DNA of 34,502 nucleotides. It comes from Spirochaetales bacterium. Lineage in GTDB: Bacteria; Spirochaetota; Spirochaetia; Sphaerochaetales; Sphaerochaetaceae. Shown piece by piece: positions 10,247-18,527 of this stretch; within the stretch, counting starts at the first letter, position 1; each line of letters begins with the position of its first letter. The notes under the pieces were generated by a model that searched no databases, was not told the origin of the DNA, and worked only from the letters and a program-made list of their open reading frames with translations. The position numbers and the translations under genes are program-made. The stretch spans positions 1 through 34,502 of the forward strand of contig JAAYDK010000247.1 in NCBI GenBank assembly GCA_012729295.1. The letters run 5' to 3'.

Positions 10247-11019
10247 TGCGGACATTCATACTCCCCGACACCTTCAACGGAGAGCGCGAAGTATCTCTCT
10301 CTGGTAAAGATTCCCATTACTTGTGCAGGGTACTCAGAATGAAAATCGGACAGTCCTTTGCCGGGATGGACAAGAATGGGAAAACCTGGGATTTGAAAAT
10401 AATTGCGAAAGATGCGAAAAGTTGTCGTCTTGCCTGTGCCTCGTCTCTGTCGGTAGATTCCGTTTACAAAGAAACACTGCCGATGCTGGACAGGCCTTTA
10501 CCGAACATATGTCTGTACATCGGATTGTGCAAGGGTAAGAAAATGGATACCGTTGTCCGTCAGGCAACCGAAATCGGAGTATCGAAGATTATCCCCGTAA
10601 AAACACAGCATAGTATGGTCGAATGGAGCGAAAAAGCATCGGCAAAAGCCAATAGATTTGAAGTAATCGTTAAAGAAGCTCTTCAACAGTGTGGCTCTCG
10701 TATTCCGACAATAATAAGCGAACCGATTATGTTTGCCGATTTGGTCGCACATTGGAGATCCCGAGGTCCAGCCCTTGCCTTTCACGAAAGCTCGACCGAT
10801 GATCAGCTTCCGTTGTTCTCGGTTCTTGATAGCATTGCACCAAACGATGAAATCGCGATAGCTATCGGCCCCGAAGGAGGCTTCAGCCTTGAAGAGATTG
10901 AAATTATGAAGAAAGCCGGTTTTTCGATCGTACATCTCAAGACCAATATCCTACGTTCGGAAACTGCCGTAGTCTATGCACTTGGTGCCGTACAGACCTA
11001 CCTGATGGAGCATCGCTGA
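10246..11019 (+). CDS. rsmE: 16S rRNA (uracil1498-N3)-methyltransferase
   Basis: HYLCRVLRMKIG, GLCKGKKMDTVVRQATEIGVSKIIP, IAIGPEGGFSLEE, LRSETA. Start overlaps previous stop (TGATG). Confidence 0.92.
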   Translation: MRTFILPDTFNGEREVSLSGKDSHYLCRVLRMKIGQSFAGMDKNGKTWDLKIIAKDAKSCRLACASSLSVDSVYKETLPMLDRPLPNICLYIGLCKGKKMDTVVRQATEIGVSKIIPVKTQHSMVEWSEKASAKANRFEVIVKEALQQCGSRIPTIISEPIMFADLVAHWRSRGPALAFHESSTDDQLPLFSVLDSIAPNDEIAIAIGPEGGFSLEEIEIMKKAGFSIVHLKTNILRSETAVVYALGAVQTYLMEHR

Positions 11020-11072
11020 CGTTCCGTATTTGAAGCATTACCTGAAGTCCAATTATCTCGTACAATCATTAC

Positions 11073-12347
11073 ATGGCCATCTATCTTATTACGAAAGATC
11101 TGAGAATGAGAGCCTTGATAAACCGCTCTTTAGCCGTCTCCGTGTTTTGTGCAATCAACCGGGAACAGTTTGATAAACTTGTCGTTCCTCTTGGTAAAGA
11201 TATGTGCCCGGTCTTGATTATCGATTCCGATTATGTAAAAGAACATGTAAGCCGATTGTTATGCTCGCTTGCCTTTAAAGGTATCAAATGTCCAAAAATT
11301 CTATTAGTTTCCCATCCTTCCGATTTTTCTCAGAAAGAAAAAATCAGTCGAGAACATAATATTCTTTACCTGACTAAGCCTTTTGATCAAGCGTTACTTT
11401 GGAATGCAATCGTCGAAGTTGCGGGAAATAGACCACTGGAACAGCATCTGGACGAAGACGTGTTTAAATCGTTTGTATGTTCTTCTTCAGATCCGTTTGA
11501 TTCGATTTTTATTGGAACATCTAAGGCCGCACGAACCGTACGAACGATAATCAGGCACATTTCGCATACGTTTGAAACCGTACACATCTTCGGCGAAACG
11601 GGAACCGGAAAAGAAATCGTGGCAAACCTACTCTTTAAAAGTAGTGGTTCCCGGATTCCGATGGTTACCGTAAATTGTGCGATATTGAACGGGCCTTTAC
11701 AGGATTCTACATTGTTCGGTCACACAAAGGGAGCTTTTACCGATGCCAGAGAAACTAGGCCAGGTCTTCTCTCAAAAGCAAACGGTGGAGTATTATTCCT
11801 CGATGAAATCGAACTGCTGCCATACGAATTACAGGGAAAGATGCTTCGTATTCTTGAAAATGGACAATATCGAGCTCTTGGATCTGATGAGCTGATTACA
11901 ACCCGCTTCAAATTAATCACTGCATCAAACATACCGCTGGAACTCCTCATGAAAAAAGGTACCATAAGGAGTGACTTCTTCAACCGGATCGATCGATTAT
12001 CTATCGAAATTCCTCCTTTGCGGGAGCGTTCGGAAGATATCATGCCGTTGGCCGAACACCACCTCCGTCAACTCGGCGAAAGTCGTCAGTTTGATCGTGA
12101 AACTATAGACTTGCTGACAAGCTACCACTGGCCCGGGAATGTCAGAGAATTATTCAATGAAATAGAATCTATCGTCCTCTTTAGCAGAGGTAGACGGGAC
12201 CTTTCCATACATTCGGTGCTGACTTCTTCCCACATCAGAAGATGGAGAGCTTCGGGGTTGTCAAAAAACCTTCATGAGACGGTTGAAAACGTAGCTGAAA
12301 CCCCTACGGGATACAGTTTACAAACACTTCGGGAAACCTGTGGATAA
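11073..12347 (+). CDS. Sigma-54-activator-like AAA+ protein with receiver-like N-terminus and no evident C-terminal HTH
   Basis: Walker A GETGTGKE, GAFTDA in place of GAFTGA, Walker B GGVLFLDE, FFNRIDRLSIEIPPLRER, WPGNVREL; N-terminal LIIDSD/YLTKPFD. Confidence 0.85.
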   Translation: MAIYLITKDLRMRALINRSLAVSVFCAINREQFDKLVVPLGKDMCPVLIIDSDYVKEHVSRLLCSLAFKGIKCPKILLVSHPSDFSQKEKISREHNILYLTKPFDQALLWNAIVEVAGNRPLEQHLDEDVFKSFVCSSSDPFDSIFIGTSKAARTVRTIIRHISHTFETVHIFGETGTGKEIVANLLFKSSGSRIPMVTVNCAILNGPLQDSTLFGHTKGAFTDARETRPGLLSKANGGVLFLDEIELLPYELQGKMLRILENGQYRALGSDELITTRFKLITASNIPLELLMKKGTIRSDFFNRIDRLSIEIPPLRERSEDIMPLAEHHLRQLGESRQFDRETIDLLTSYHWPGNVRELFNEIESIVLFSRGRRDLSIHSVLTSSHIRRWRASGLSKNLHETVENVAETPTGYSLQTLRETCG

Positions 12348-12358
12348 CTTGTGGAAAG
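12339..12358 (-). promoter_or_regulatory. Tandem DnaA boxes (one perfect TTATCCACA on the minus strand plus one degenerate)
   Basis: TGTGGATAA 12339-12347, TGTGGAAAG 12350-12358; 11-bp phase. Confidence 0.65.
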
Positions 12359-12561
12359 TTTAGGAATTAGGAGTGGTACTAGTATTAGTCTGATAAGTAT
12401 TATTCTTATATAAGAATTGGTAAATTATTACGTAATACAATTACATCTATTTCTTTTATAAACAATAATTTGACATAGATTGAAAAAACTGTCGTACGAG
12501 CCTTGCAGGAACCTTTTAAAAATGCCGTAACAGACACTACGGAGCCACGAGCGACTTAGGT

Positions 12562-12581
12562 TGTGGATAAGTTGTGGAATA
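12562..12581 (-). promoter_or_regulatory. Tandem DnaA boxes (one perfect, one degenerate)
   Basis: TGTGGATAA 12562-12570, TGTGGAATA 12573-12581; 11-bp phase, same orientation as 12339. Confidence 0.65.
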
Positions 12582-12643
12582 GTGTTGCATAGGGTATGCG
12601 GATATCCATGCTAATCATCGATAAGTCTTTGTCTTTTTGATGG

Positions 12644-13939
12644 TTATTCAATTCTCTCAATTGAGGCCCCAACCCCCAGAAGCTTCTTTGCCAGCTGCTC
12701 ATAACCTCGCTCAATCTGATAGATGTTTTGGATAGTAGATACGCCTTGCGAACACAGAGCTGCAATGACCAACGCCATGCCTGCTCGAACGTCGGGGCTG
12801 GTCACTACGGCATTCTTAAGCCGAGACGGCCCGTTTACTACCGCCCTATGCGGATCACAAAGAATAATATCAGCTCCCATTCGCACGAGCCAATCGATAA
12901 AAAACATTCGCGTTTCATACATTTTTTCATGAATTAAAACCGTTCCGTGCATCTGTGTTGCAACGACAGTAATGATGCTCAGCAAGTCAGCGGGAAAGCC
13001 GGGCCATGGTGCATCATCGAGTTTAATCGTTCCTCCATCAAGCGCTTTTTTTACTCGTCGGGCCTGCAGAGCTGGAACAAAAAGCGATGAGGAACCTGTC
13101 TCGACGCATTCGATACCAACTTTCTGAAAACCTCGTTTCAAAACCGACACATGTTCGAGATTGACATTTTCGAGCAGGATTTCTCCTTTTGTCGCTGCGG
13201 CAAGTCCGATAAAAGATCCGACTTCCATATAATCCGAGCCGATGGTAAAGTCACAACCAGATAGCGAATCAGTTCCTACAATAGTCAGAACATTCGAGCC
13301 GATACCTGAAATATTGGCTCCCATGGCGACGAGCATGGTACACACATCCTGAACATGCGGTTCGCAGGCGGCATTGACCAGGACGGTAGTACCGCTGCTT
13401 AAAGAAGCAGCCATCACAAGGTTCTCGGTTGCGGTTACCGAAGCCTCTTCAAGAAAGATTCTTGTGCCTTGCAACTTCTTTTCGGTTATTTCCAACATCC
13501 CCGACGATGTTATCTTACACGTACACCCCAGCGCCTCAAGACCGGCAAAATGAGTGTCGAGTCTACGTAACCCGATTACATCTCCTCCAGGAGGCGGAAG
13601 CAGCACTTTTTTCCTTCTGGCAACCAAAGGTCCCGATAAGAGAATCGAAGCCCTGATAGCATCGACCAAATGATGGGGAATCTCGTTGGTATTGCGACAA
13701 TTAGATAGAGAGCTGGTAACTGCGACGGTATTGGCATCGAGGTATTCGACAGACGAACCGAGGCTTTTCAACAGTTCTAGCATAATCTTTACGTCTTCGA
13801 TTGCAGGGATGTTTCTTAATACAATCCGCTCATCGGTCAGCAACGTAGCTGCCAAACACGGTAATGCTGCGTTTTTATTACCGCTGATAGAAATAGTACC
13901 GGCAAGCGGTTTCCCACCGGTTATTACGTATGCTCCCAT
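12644..13939 (-). CDS. murA: UDP-N-acetylglucosamine 1-carboxyvinyltransferase
   Basis: MGAYVITGGKPLAGTISISGNKNAALPCLAATLLT, LPPPGGDVIGLRRLDTHFAGLEALG; ORF track starts at 13954, M6 preferred. Confidence 0.93.
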   Translation of the reverse strand: MGAYVITGGKPLAGTISISGNKNAALPCLAATLLTDERIVLRNIPAIEDVKIMLELLKSLGSSVEYLDANTVAVTSSLSNCRNTNEIPHHLVDAIRASILLSGPLVARRKKVLLPPPGGDVIGLRRLDTHFAGLEALGCTCKITSSGMLEITEKKLQGTRIFLEEASVTATENLVMAASLSSGTTVLVNAACEPHVQDVCTMLVAMGANISGIGSNVLTIVGTDSLSGCDFTIGSDYMEVGSFIGLAAATKGEILLENVNLEHVSVLKRGFQKVGIECVETGSSSLFVPALQARRVKKALDGGTIKLDDAPWPGFPADLLSIITVVATQMHGTVLIHEKMYETRMFFIDWLVRMGADIILCDPHRAVVNGPSRLKNAVVTSPDVRAGMALVIAALCSQGVSTIQNIYQIERGYEQLAKKLLGVGASIERIE

Positions 13940-14018
13940 ACGGACATGGTACAAGCCTTAGCGTGTTTTGACAATCCAAGTTGTTGTGCTCTAATCCGAT
14001 TGAGTATAGTATATCCAT

Positions 14019-15026
14019 ATGAAGAGCCCGACTCCACGTGTTTATGGAATTGGAAACCCTTTGATCGACATCATCGCACAGATATCCGACGATGATCTGG
14101 CAAAGCTTGGCCTTCACAAAGGAACCATGCATCTCATCGATGAAAGACGGCGGCACGAGCTGCTTAGGTTTTTACACGGGATGAGCGTCTCCTATTCTTG
14201 CGGTGGTTCTTGTCCCAACACCATCATTACCCTCGCATCGCTCGGCATTGAAGCAACCTTGGCAGGGAAAGTCGGAACCGACGAATTCGGTTCAATCTAT
14301 CAAAACAGGCTTGAACAATTGTCAGTGAAAAATGAATTGGCTCAATGCGACGAGCCTACCGGTTCCTCGATAATTCTCATAACCGAAGATTCTGAACGGA
14401 CAATGAATACCTACCTAGGTGCTAACCGATTTTATCAGAAAGAAGATGTGGTAGAAGAGACCGTAAGGAATGCCGATATTTTTCATTTCACGGGCTATAT
14501 GTGGGATACCCAGTCTCAAAAAGAAGCTGTGATGAAGGCATTGGACATCGCTTCGGAATCGGGTACGATGGTTTCGTTCGACGTGGCTGATCCTTTTGCC
14601 GTAGGACGTAATCGCGATACATTCTTATCCCTGATCAGCAATCATACCGATATTGTCTTTGCCAATAGCGAGGAAGCGAGAATCCTATTCGATAATTACG
14701 ATGCGTACGAATGCTGCAAGTCGATGGGCAAACTCTGTCAGATAGCGATAGTCAAAAACGGCAAGCGTGGTTCGTTTGTCTCGTATATGGGAACGGTAAC
14801 TTCGATTCCTGTGCAGGGACCTTCAACCCCGGTCGATACGACAGGTGCCGGCGATGTGTATGCTGCCGGCTTTCTTTATGGCATCTGTAAAGAGATGGAT
14901 ATTTACAAAGCCGGGCATATCGCTTCTTTTTTGGCTGGAGAAATCATTCAACAGCGGGGAGCACAATTTTCAGTCGAAAAAATCGATGAAATAATGCAAC
15001 GCCTTCATGCAGTAGCATTGTCCTAA
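14019..15026 (+). CDS. PfkB family carbohydrate/adenosine kinase
   Basis: GIGNPLIDI, SCGGSCPNTIITLASLG, DTTGAGDVYAAGFLYG. Confidence 0.9.
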   Translation: MKSPTPRVYGIGNPLIDIIAQISDDDLAKLGLHKGTMHLIDERRRHELLRFLHGMSVSYSCGGSCPNTIITLASLGIEATLAGKVGTDEFGSIYQNRLEQLSVKNELAQCDEPTGSSIILITEDSERTMNTYLGANRFYQKEDVVEETVRNADIFHFTGYMWDTQSQKEAVMKALDIASESGTMVSFDVADPFAVGRNRDTFLSLISNHTDIVFANSEEARILFDNYDAYECCKSMGKLCQIAIVKNGKRGSFVSYMGTVTSIPVQGPSTPVDTTGAGDVYAAGFLYGICKEMDIYKAGHIASFLAGEIIQQRGAQFSVEKIDEIMQRLHAVALS

Positions 15027-15044
15027 CGCATATCGTAACAGGTA

Positions 15045-15752
15045 CTAGGACCTCACCGGAGGCATCTCGTCGTCCTTAAGCACCCTAACCTGCTTGTATA
15101 GACCGTCGCCCTCGCTTTTCGTCTGAATTCCCTCGACACCGTTGAGCGCCGTGTGTATCAGACGTCGTTCGAACGGATTCATCGGTTCAAGAAGGCGGGA
15201 TTTTCCGCTACGTCTTACCTGCTCTGCTGTTTTAAAAGCGAGACGAACTAGCTGCTCTTCATGACGCACTCGGTAATTTTCGCTATCCACGACAATTTTC
15301 GCGTCTTCGCTTAATTTACCGGCATACACGTTTGCTATCAACTGAATAGCGTCGAGATTCTTACCTTTTCTTCCGATGATAATCGCCGAATGCGATGAAA
15401 TGATATTCAAACCCAATTTCCCGTCCTCACGGTCCTCTACTTCTACAGTCCCTGGAAAACCCATTTTTTCCAAGATATTTGCAACGAATTCGACTACTGC
15501 GTTCACCGTATCGTCATCGAGATTGGAATGATGTTCGACAACAGACGATTCTTCGACGATTTCATCTTCGTAGACTTCTTCAAACTTGTCATCGTCGAGA
15601 TGGATTCGAATTTTTACCGGGCCTTTTTTAAATAATCCCTTTCGACCGGCATCGAGAATTTCCACGTCGAAATCCTGTCGGTCAATCTGCAACTCGCTCA
15701 TCGCAAGCGCAATGGCGTCTTGTTCCGTTTTTCCTTCAAATTCTCTATACAT
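15045..15752 (-). CDS. khpB: Jag/KhpB RNA-binding protein (Jag_N, KH, R3H)
   Basis: YREFEGKTEQDAIALAMSEL, IIGRKGKNLDAIQLIANVY, MNPFERRLIHTALNGVEGIQTKSEG; located just downstream of yidC. Confidence 0.9.
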   Translation of the reverse strand: MYREFEGKTEQDAIALAMSELQIDRQDFDVEILDAGRKGLFKKGPVKIRIHLDDDKFEEVYEDEIVEESSVVEHHSNLDDDTVNAVVEFVANILEKMGFPGTVEVEDREDGKLGLNIISSHSAIIIGRKGKNLDAIQLIANVYAGKLSEDAKIVVDSENYRVRHEEQLVRLAFKTAEQVRRSGKSRLLEPMNPFERRLIHTALNGVEGIQTKSEGDGLYKQVRVLKDDEMPPVRS

Positions 15753-15773
15753 ATCGGTTGACTCCTAGATTAA

Positions 15774-17579
15774 TCAGCGCTTGGAGGACCGCTTCGGTCC
15801 AAAAGATTTTGCATTAGCGGTCGGAGCAGAAGTAGCTTTCTTATGCTTTCTCCGATAATTGACGAACATTTGTTGACCTATCGAAATGACGTTCATCACC
15901 ATCCAGTAAAGCAACAGACCCGACGGAGCGTTGTAGAGCACGAAGAAGAACATGATGGGCATTCCGTACATCATGATTTTTCCAGTCATACCACCCTGCT
16001 GCGACCCTGTCTGACTGATCTTAAACGAGAAAATCATCGACGCACCGTATAACAGGGGCAATAGCCGAAGATCGCTGCCAATCAAGGGAAGCTTAAGCGG
16101 GGCAAAGTTTATGATCGATTCGGGAATCGACAGGTCCTCGATCCAACCCGGAATGAACATGGCTCCCCGTAGTTCGAAATGCTTGTTGAGCAGCCCGTAC
16201 AGAGCAATGAATATCGGAAATTGCAACAGCATCGGCAAACAACCGCCGAGTGGGTTGATTTTCTCGCGTTTGTACAACTCTCCCATCTCTTGGTTAAGTT
16301 TTGTAGGATTGTCCTTGTACTTTGCCCTTAACTCTTCCATTTGGGGGTTCAGTGCCTGCATTTTGGAAGTCGACTCAAGACTCTTTTTACTAAACGGTTG
16401 TAAAATCACTTTTATCAAAATGGTAAGAAGAATGATGGCAACACCCCAGTTCGGGACCATTTTGTGGAACAATGTGAGGAGCCATTTAAGGATATTTTCC
16501 AGCCAGCCCAGCCATGATCCGCTGTCCAGGGCATTTTCCAGGTTGAGGTCTTTTAGTCCGAATCCATTTTGCGAAGGATCGTTATAGACCGCAAGGTTCT
16601 CCTTGAGCTGAGGCCCTAAGTAAAACCTATACAAATCGGTATTGCTGGCCATTTTGATAGTAGGTCGTGAAAAATACATACGAGACTCGAGCGGGATATC
16701 TACTGTTTTAGATTCGGTAAGCGTTACTTTGGTTCGGGTATAGGGGATTCCGATAACTGAAAAATATTTACTGGTAATCGCCGCCCACGAGATAAAATCG
16801 CTTGTTTCATACTTGCCGTCTTTCAGTTTGACCGTCTGCTTTTTACCATTCATCTCGGTATAGAAACGCCGATAGGTATAATTCCCGTCTGGAGTCTGAT
16901 AGAATTCGGGACCTAACTGCGGTTCAAATGCCAGCGTATAGGCATATCCGTTTAGATTAAGCGGAACAGAAAGGTTCTTTGAATTTCGTATTTCGATTCC
17001 GAGCTCAAACAGGTAGTCGTTCTCACTAAAATTATATGTTTTTTCAACGGTAAACGTATTATCGCTCGCACTTCCATCGGGATTTGCCAAAGCAAACATA
17101 CGTGAGAAAATGACTTTATTGCCTTCTATCCTGTATGAGAAAGGATGAACAATCGGCCTATTGATATCATCTCCGACATACATAAGAAAAGATACGGGAG
17201 TTTTTTCGTCGTTGAACAACAGCTCGACCGGTTCGCCTTTATCAAGGTGTTTTTTCAACCTAATGCTGCTTATTCCTGCTCCAGCCGGATCAAACTCGAT
17301 AATAAAGACGCCTGTCTCGTAAGTGAAGCGCTGGCTTGAAGGCGACTCTCCCAAAGCTACAAGAGTGGAAGAAGCGTCCATAACCGGAATCGTTTGCGAA
17401 TCGGCTAACGAACTTGATTGACCTGATGCTACCGAATCGGAAGCTAGTGAAGTAGAAGTATCTGATTGAGTAGCAGTTGCCTCCGGTGGAGGCGGTGCGA
17501 AAAGGGTCGACTGTAGCGTTAGTCCTACTGACATAACGACAACCATGAGAATAATCGCAATAATTGTATTCCTGTCCAT
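15774..17579 (-). CDS. yidC: Membrane protein insertase YidC
   Basis: N-terminal TM MDRNTIIAIILMVVVMS, periplasmic domain, NWGVAIILLTILIKVILQPFSKKSLESTSKMQALNPQMEELRAKY, LGGCLPMLLQFPIFIALYGLL. AGGAG precedes ATG 17579. Confidence 0.95.
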   Translation of the reverse strand: MDRNTIIAIILMVVVMSVGLTLQSTLFAPPPPEATATQSDTSTSLASDSVASGQSSSLADSQTIPVMDASSTLVALGESPSSQRFTYETGVFIIEFDPAGAGISSIRLKKHLDKGEPVELLFNDEKTPVSFLMYVGDDINRPIVHPFSYRIEGNKVIFSRMFALANPDGSASDNTFTVEKTYNFSENDYLFELGIEIRNSKNLSVPLNLNGYAYTLAFEPQLGPEFYQTPDGNYTYRRFYTEMNGKKQTVKLKDGKYETSDFISWAAITSKYFSVIGIPYTRTKVTLTESKTVDIPLESRMYFSRPTIKMASNTDLYRFYLGPQLKENLAVYNDPSQNGFGLKDLNLENALDSGSWLGWLENILKWLLTLFHKMVPNWGVAIILLTILIKVILQPFSKKSLESTSKMQALNPQMEELRAKYKDNPTKLNQEMGELYKREKINPLGGCLPMLLQFPIFIALYGLLNKHFELRGAMFIPGWIEDLSIPESIINFAPLKLPLIGSDLRLLPLLYGASMIFSFKISQTGSQQGGMTGKIMMYGMPIMFFFVLYNAPSGLLLYWMVMNVISIGQQMFVNYRRKHKKATSAPTANAKSFGPKRSSKR

Positions 17580-17644
17580 ATCCACTCCTGGTGTTCTTTG
17601 GGTGCTGAGGCGGTGTTATCAGGAAAGAAAATTGGAATATGGAT

Positions 17645-17995
17645 TCAGTCGGACAGGTACACTCCTGCTTGTTGAAACAATTCTATCAGTTGTTGCTTCT
17701 GTCGTTGATGGTCGACAGCCTTTCCTGGATACACCACAAACGCGAAATCAAAGCCACTAGAGAATCGGGCTTTCTCAAGACGCCAAATTTCCTTAATCTG
17801 GCGTCTTACCCGATTCCTTTGTACGGAAGTACCGTAATGCCGGACAGGTATGACCACAATCCGGCTTCTTCCCTGGTCATTCGACGCGACAATAAGCCGT
17901 ATGTTGTGACCGTAATACTTCCTGCCTTGTGTAAAAATCCGATCAATTTCGGGTTTCTTCTTAACGATTTCTAGTTTAGTAAGGCTTTTTCTCAT
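17645..17995 (-). CDS. rnpA: Ribonuclease P protein component
   Basis: [18 protein letters not shown] (RNR motif), start proposed at ATG 17995 ([21 protein letters not shown]); same frame is open further upstream to Met 18076. Confidence 0.88.
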   Translation of the reverse strand: MRKSLTKLEIVKKKPEIDRIFTQGRKYYGHNIRLIVASNDQGRSRIVVIPVRHYGTSVQRNRVRRQIKEIWRLEKARFSSGFDFAFVVYPGKAVDHQRQKQQLIELFQQAGVYLSD

Positions 17996-18131
17996 CACTG
18001 ACAGTGAGTTTTTTTCTACCTTTTGCTCTTCTTCTGGCCAGTACAAGACGACCGCCTTTGGTGGCCATGCGTGCACGAAATCCGAATTTTCTATTTCTCT
18101 TCATCTTGCTTGGCTGATAGGTTCTTTTCAT
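17976..18131 (-). CDS. rpmH: 50S ribosomal protein L34 (absent from the supplied ORF track)
   Basis: Minus-strand reading: [51 protein letters not shown], 51 aa. Confidence 0.96.
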   Translation of the reverse strand: MKRTYQPSKMKRNRKFGFRARMATKGGRLVLARRRAKGRKKLTVSDEKKPY

Positions 18132-18204
18132 GAGAGATTCTCCAATTATTTATCGCTTACGCGGAATTTTTCTAGTAAAAAGTAAACAGACTCCTGAGTG
18201 GGGC

Positions 18205-18234
18205 AGTATATAGTCGAGTGAGGCATAATGTCAA
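18205..18234 (-). promoter_or_regulatory. Sigma-70-type promoter for rpmH-rnpA
   Basis: Minus strand TTGACA-18 nt-TATACT (or 16 nt to TATATA), upstream of the rpmH start; overlaps the end of the DUF721 gene. Confidence 0.65.
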
Positions 18235-18527
18235 GTATTGCTTGAGATTCTCACCTGTAGACGCTTTATTTGTAATTCAGGATACATCTTCGAAATATGC
18301 TCGATAATCTTCTGTTTGCGCATCGAAACGACTGCCGCCCAGGCAGGATGATCAACTTTCACAATCAATGTCGATCCCTTTATATCTTGCAGGCTGCAAT
18401 GTCCGATTAGATCGGGTCCGACAATTGAATCCCAGGTGCGTACAACCGGGGCGTACGGGTTCGTATCGTCACATTTTAATCGAGCCAATAGAATATCTAA
18501 TAACTCGGAAACGCTTTTCTCAGGCAT
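18231..18527 (-). CDS. DUF721 / DciA-like protein
   Basis: 98 aa; VVRTWDSIVGPDLIGHCSLQDIKGSTLIVKVDHPAWAAVVSMRKQKIIEHI; directly downstream of recF. Confidence 0.75.
   Translation of the reverse strand: MPEKSVSELLDILLARLKCDDTNPYAPVVRTWDSIVGPDLIGHCSLQDIKGSTLIVKVDHPAWAAVVSMRKQKIIEHISKMYPELQIKRLQVRISSNT

Noticed and set aside
12525-12542. Short hairpin CCGTA-acagacac-TACGG between the two DnaA-box pairs
   Set aside because: 5-bp stem with 8-nt loop and no T-run; too weak to call a terminator or ncRNA.
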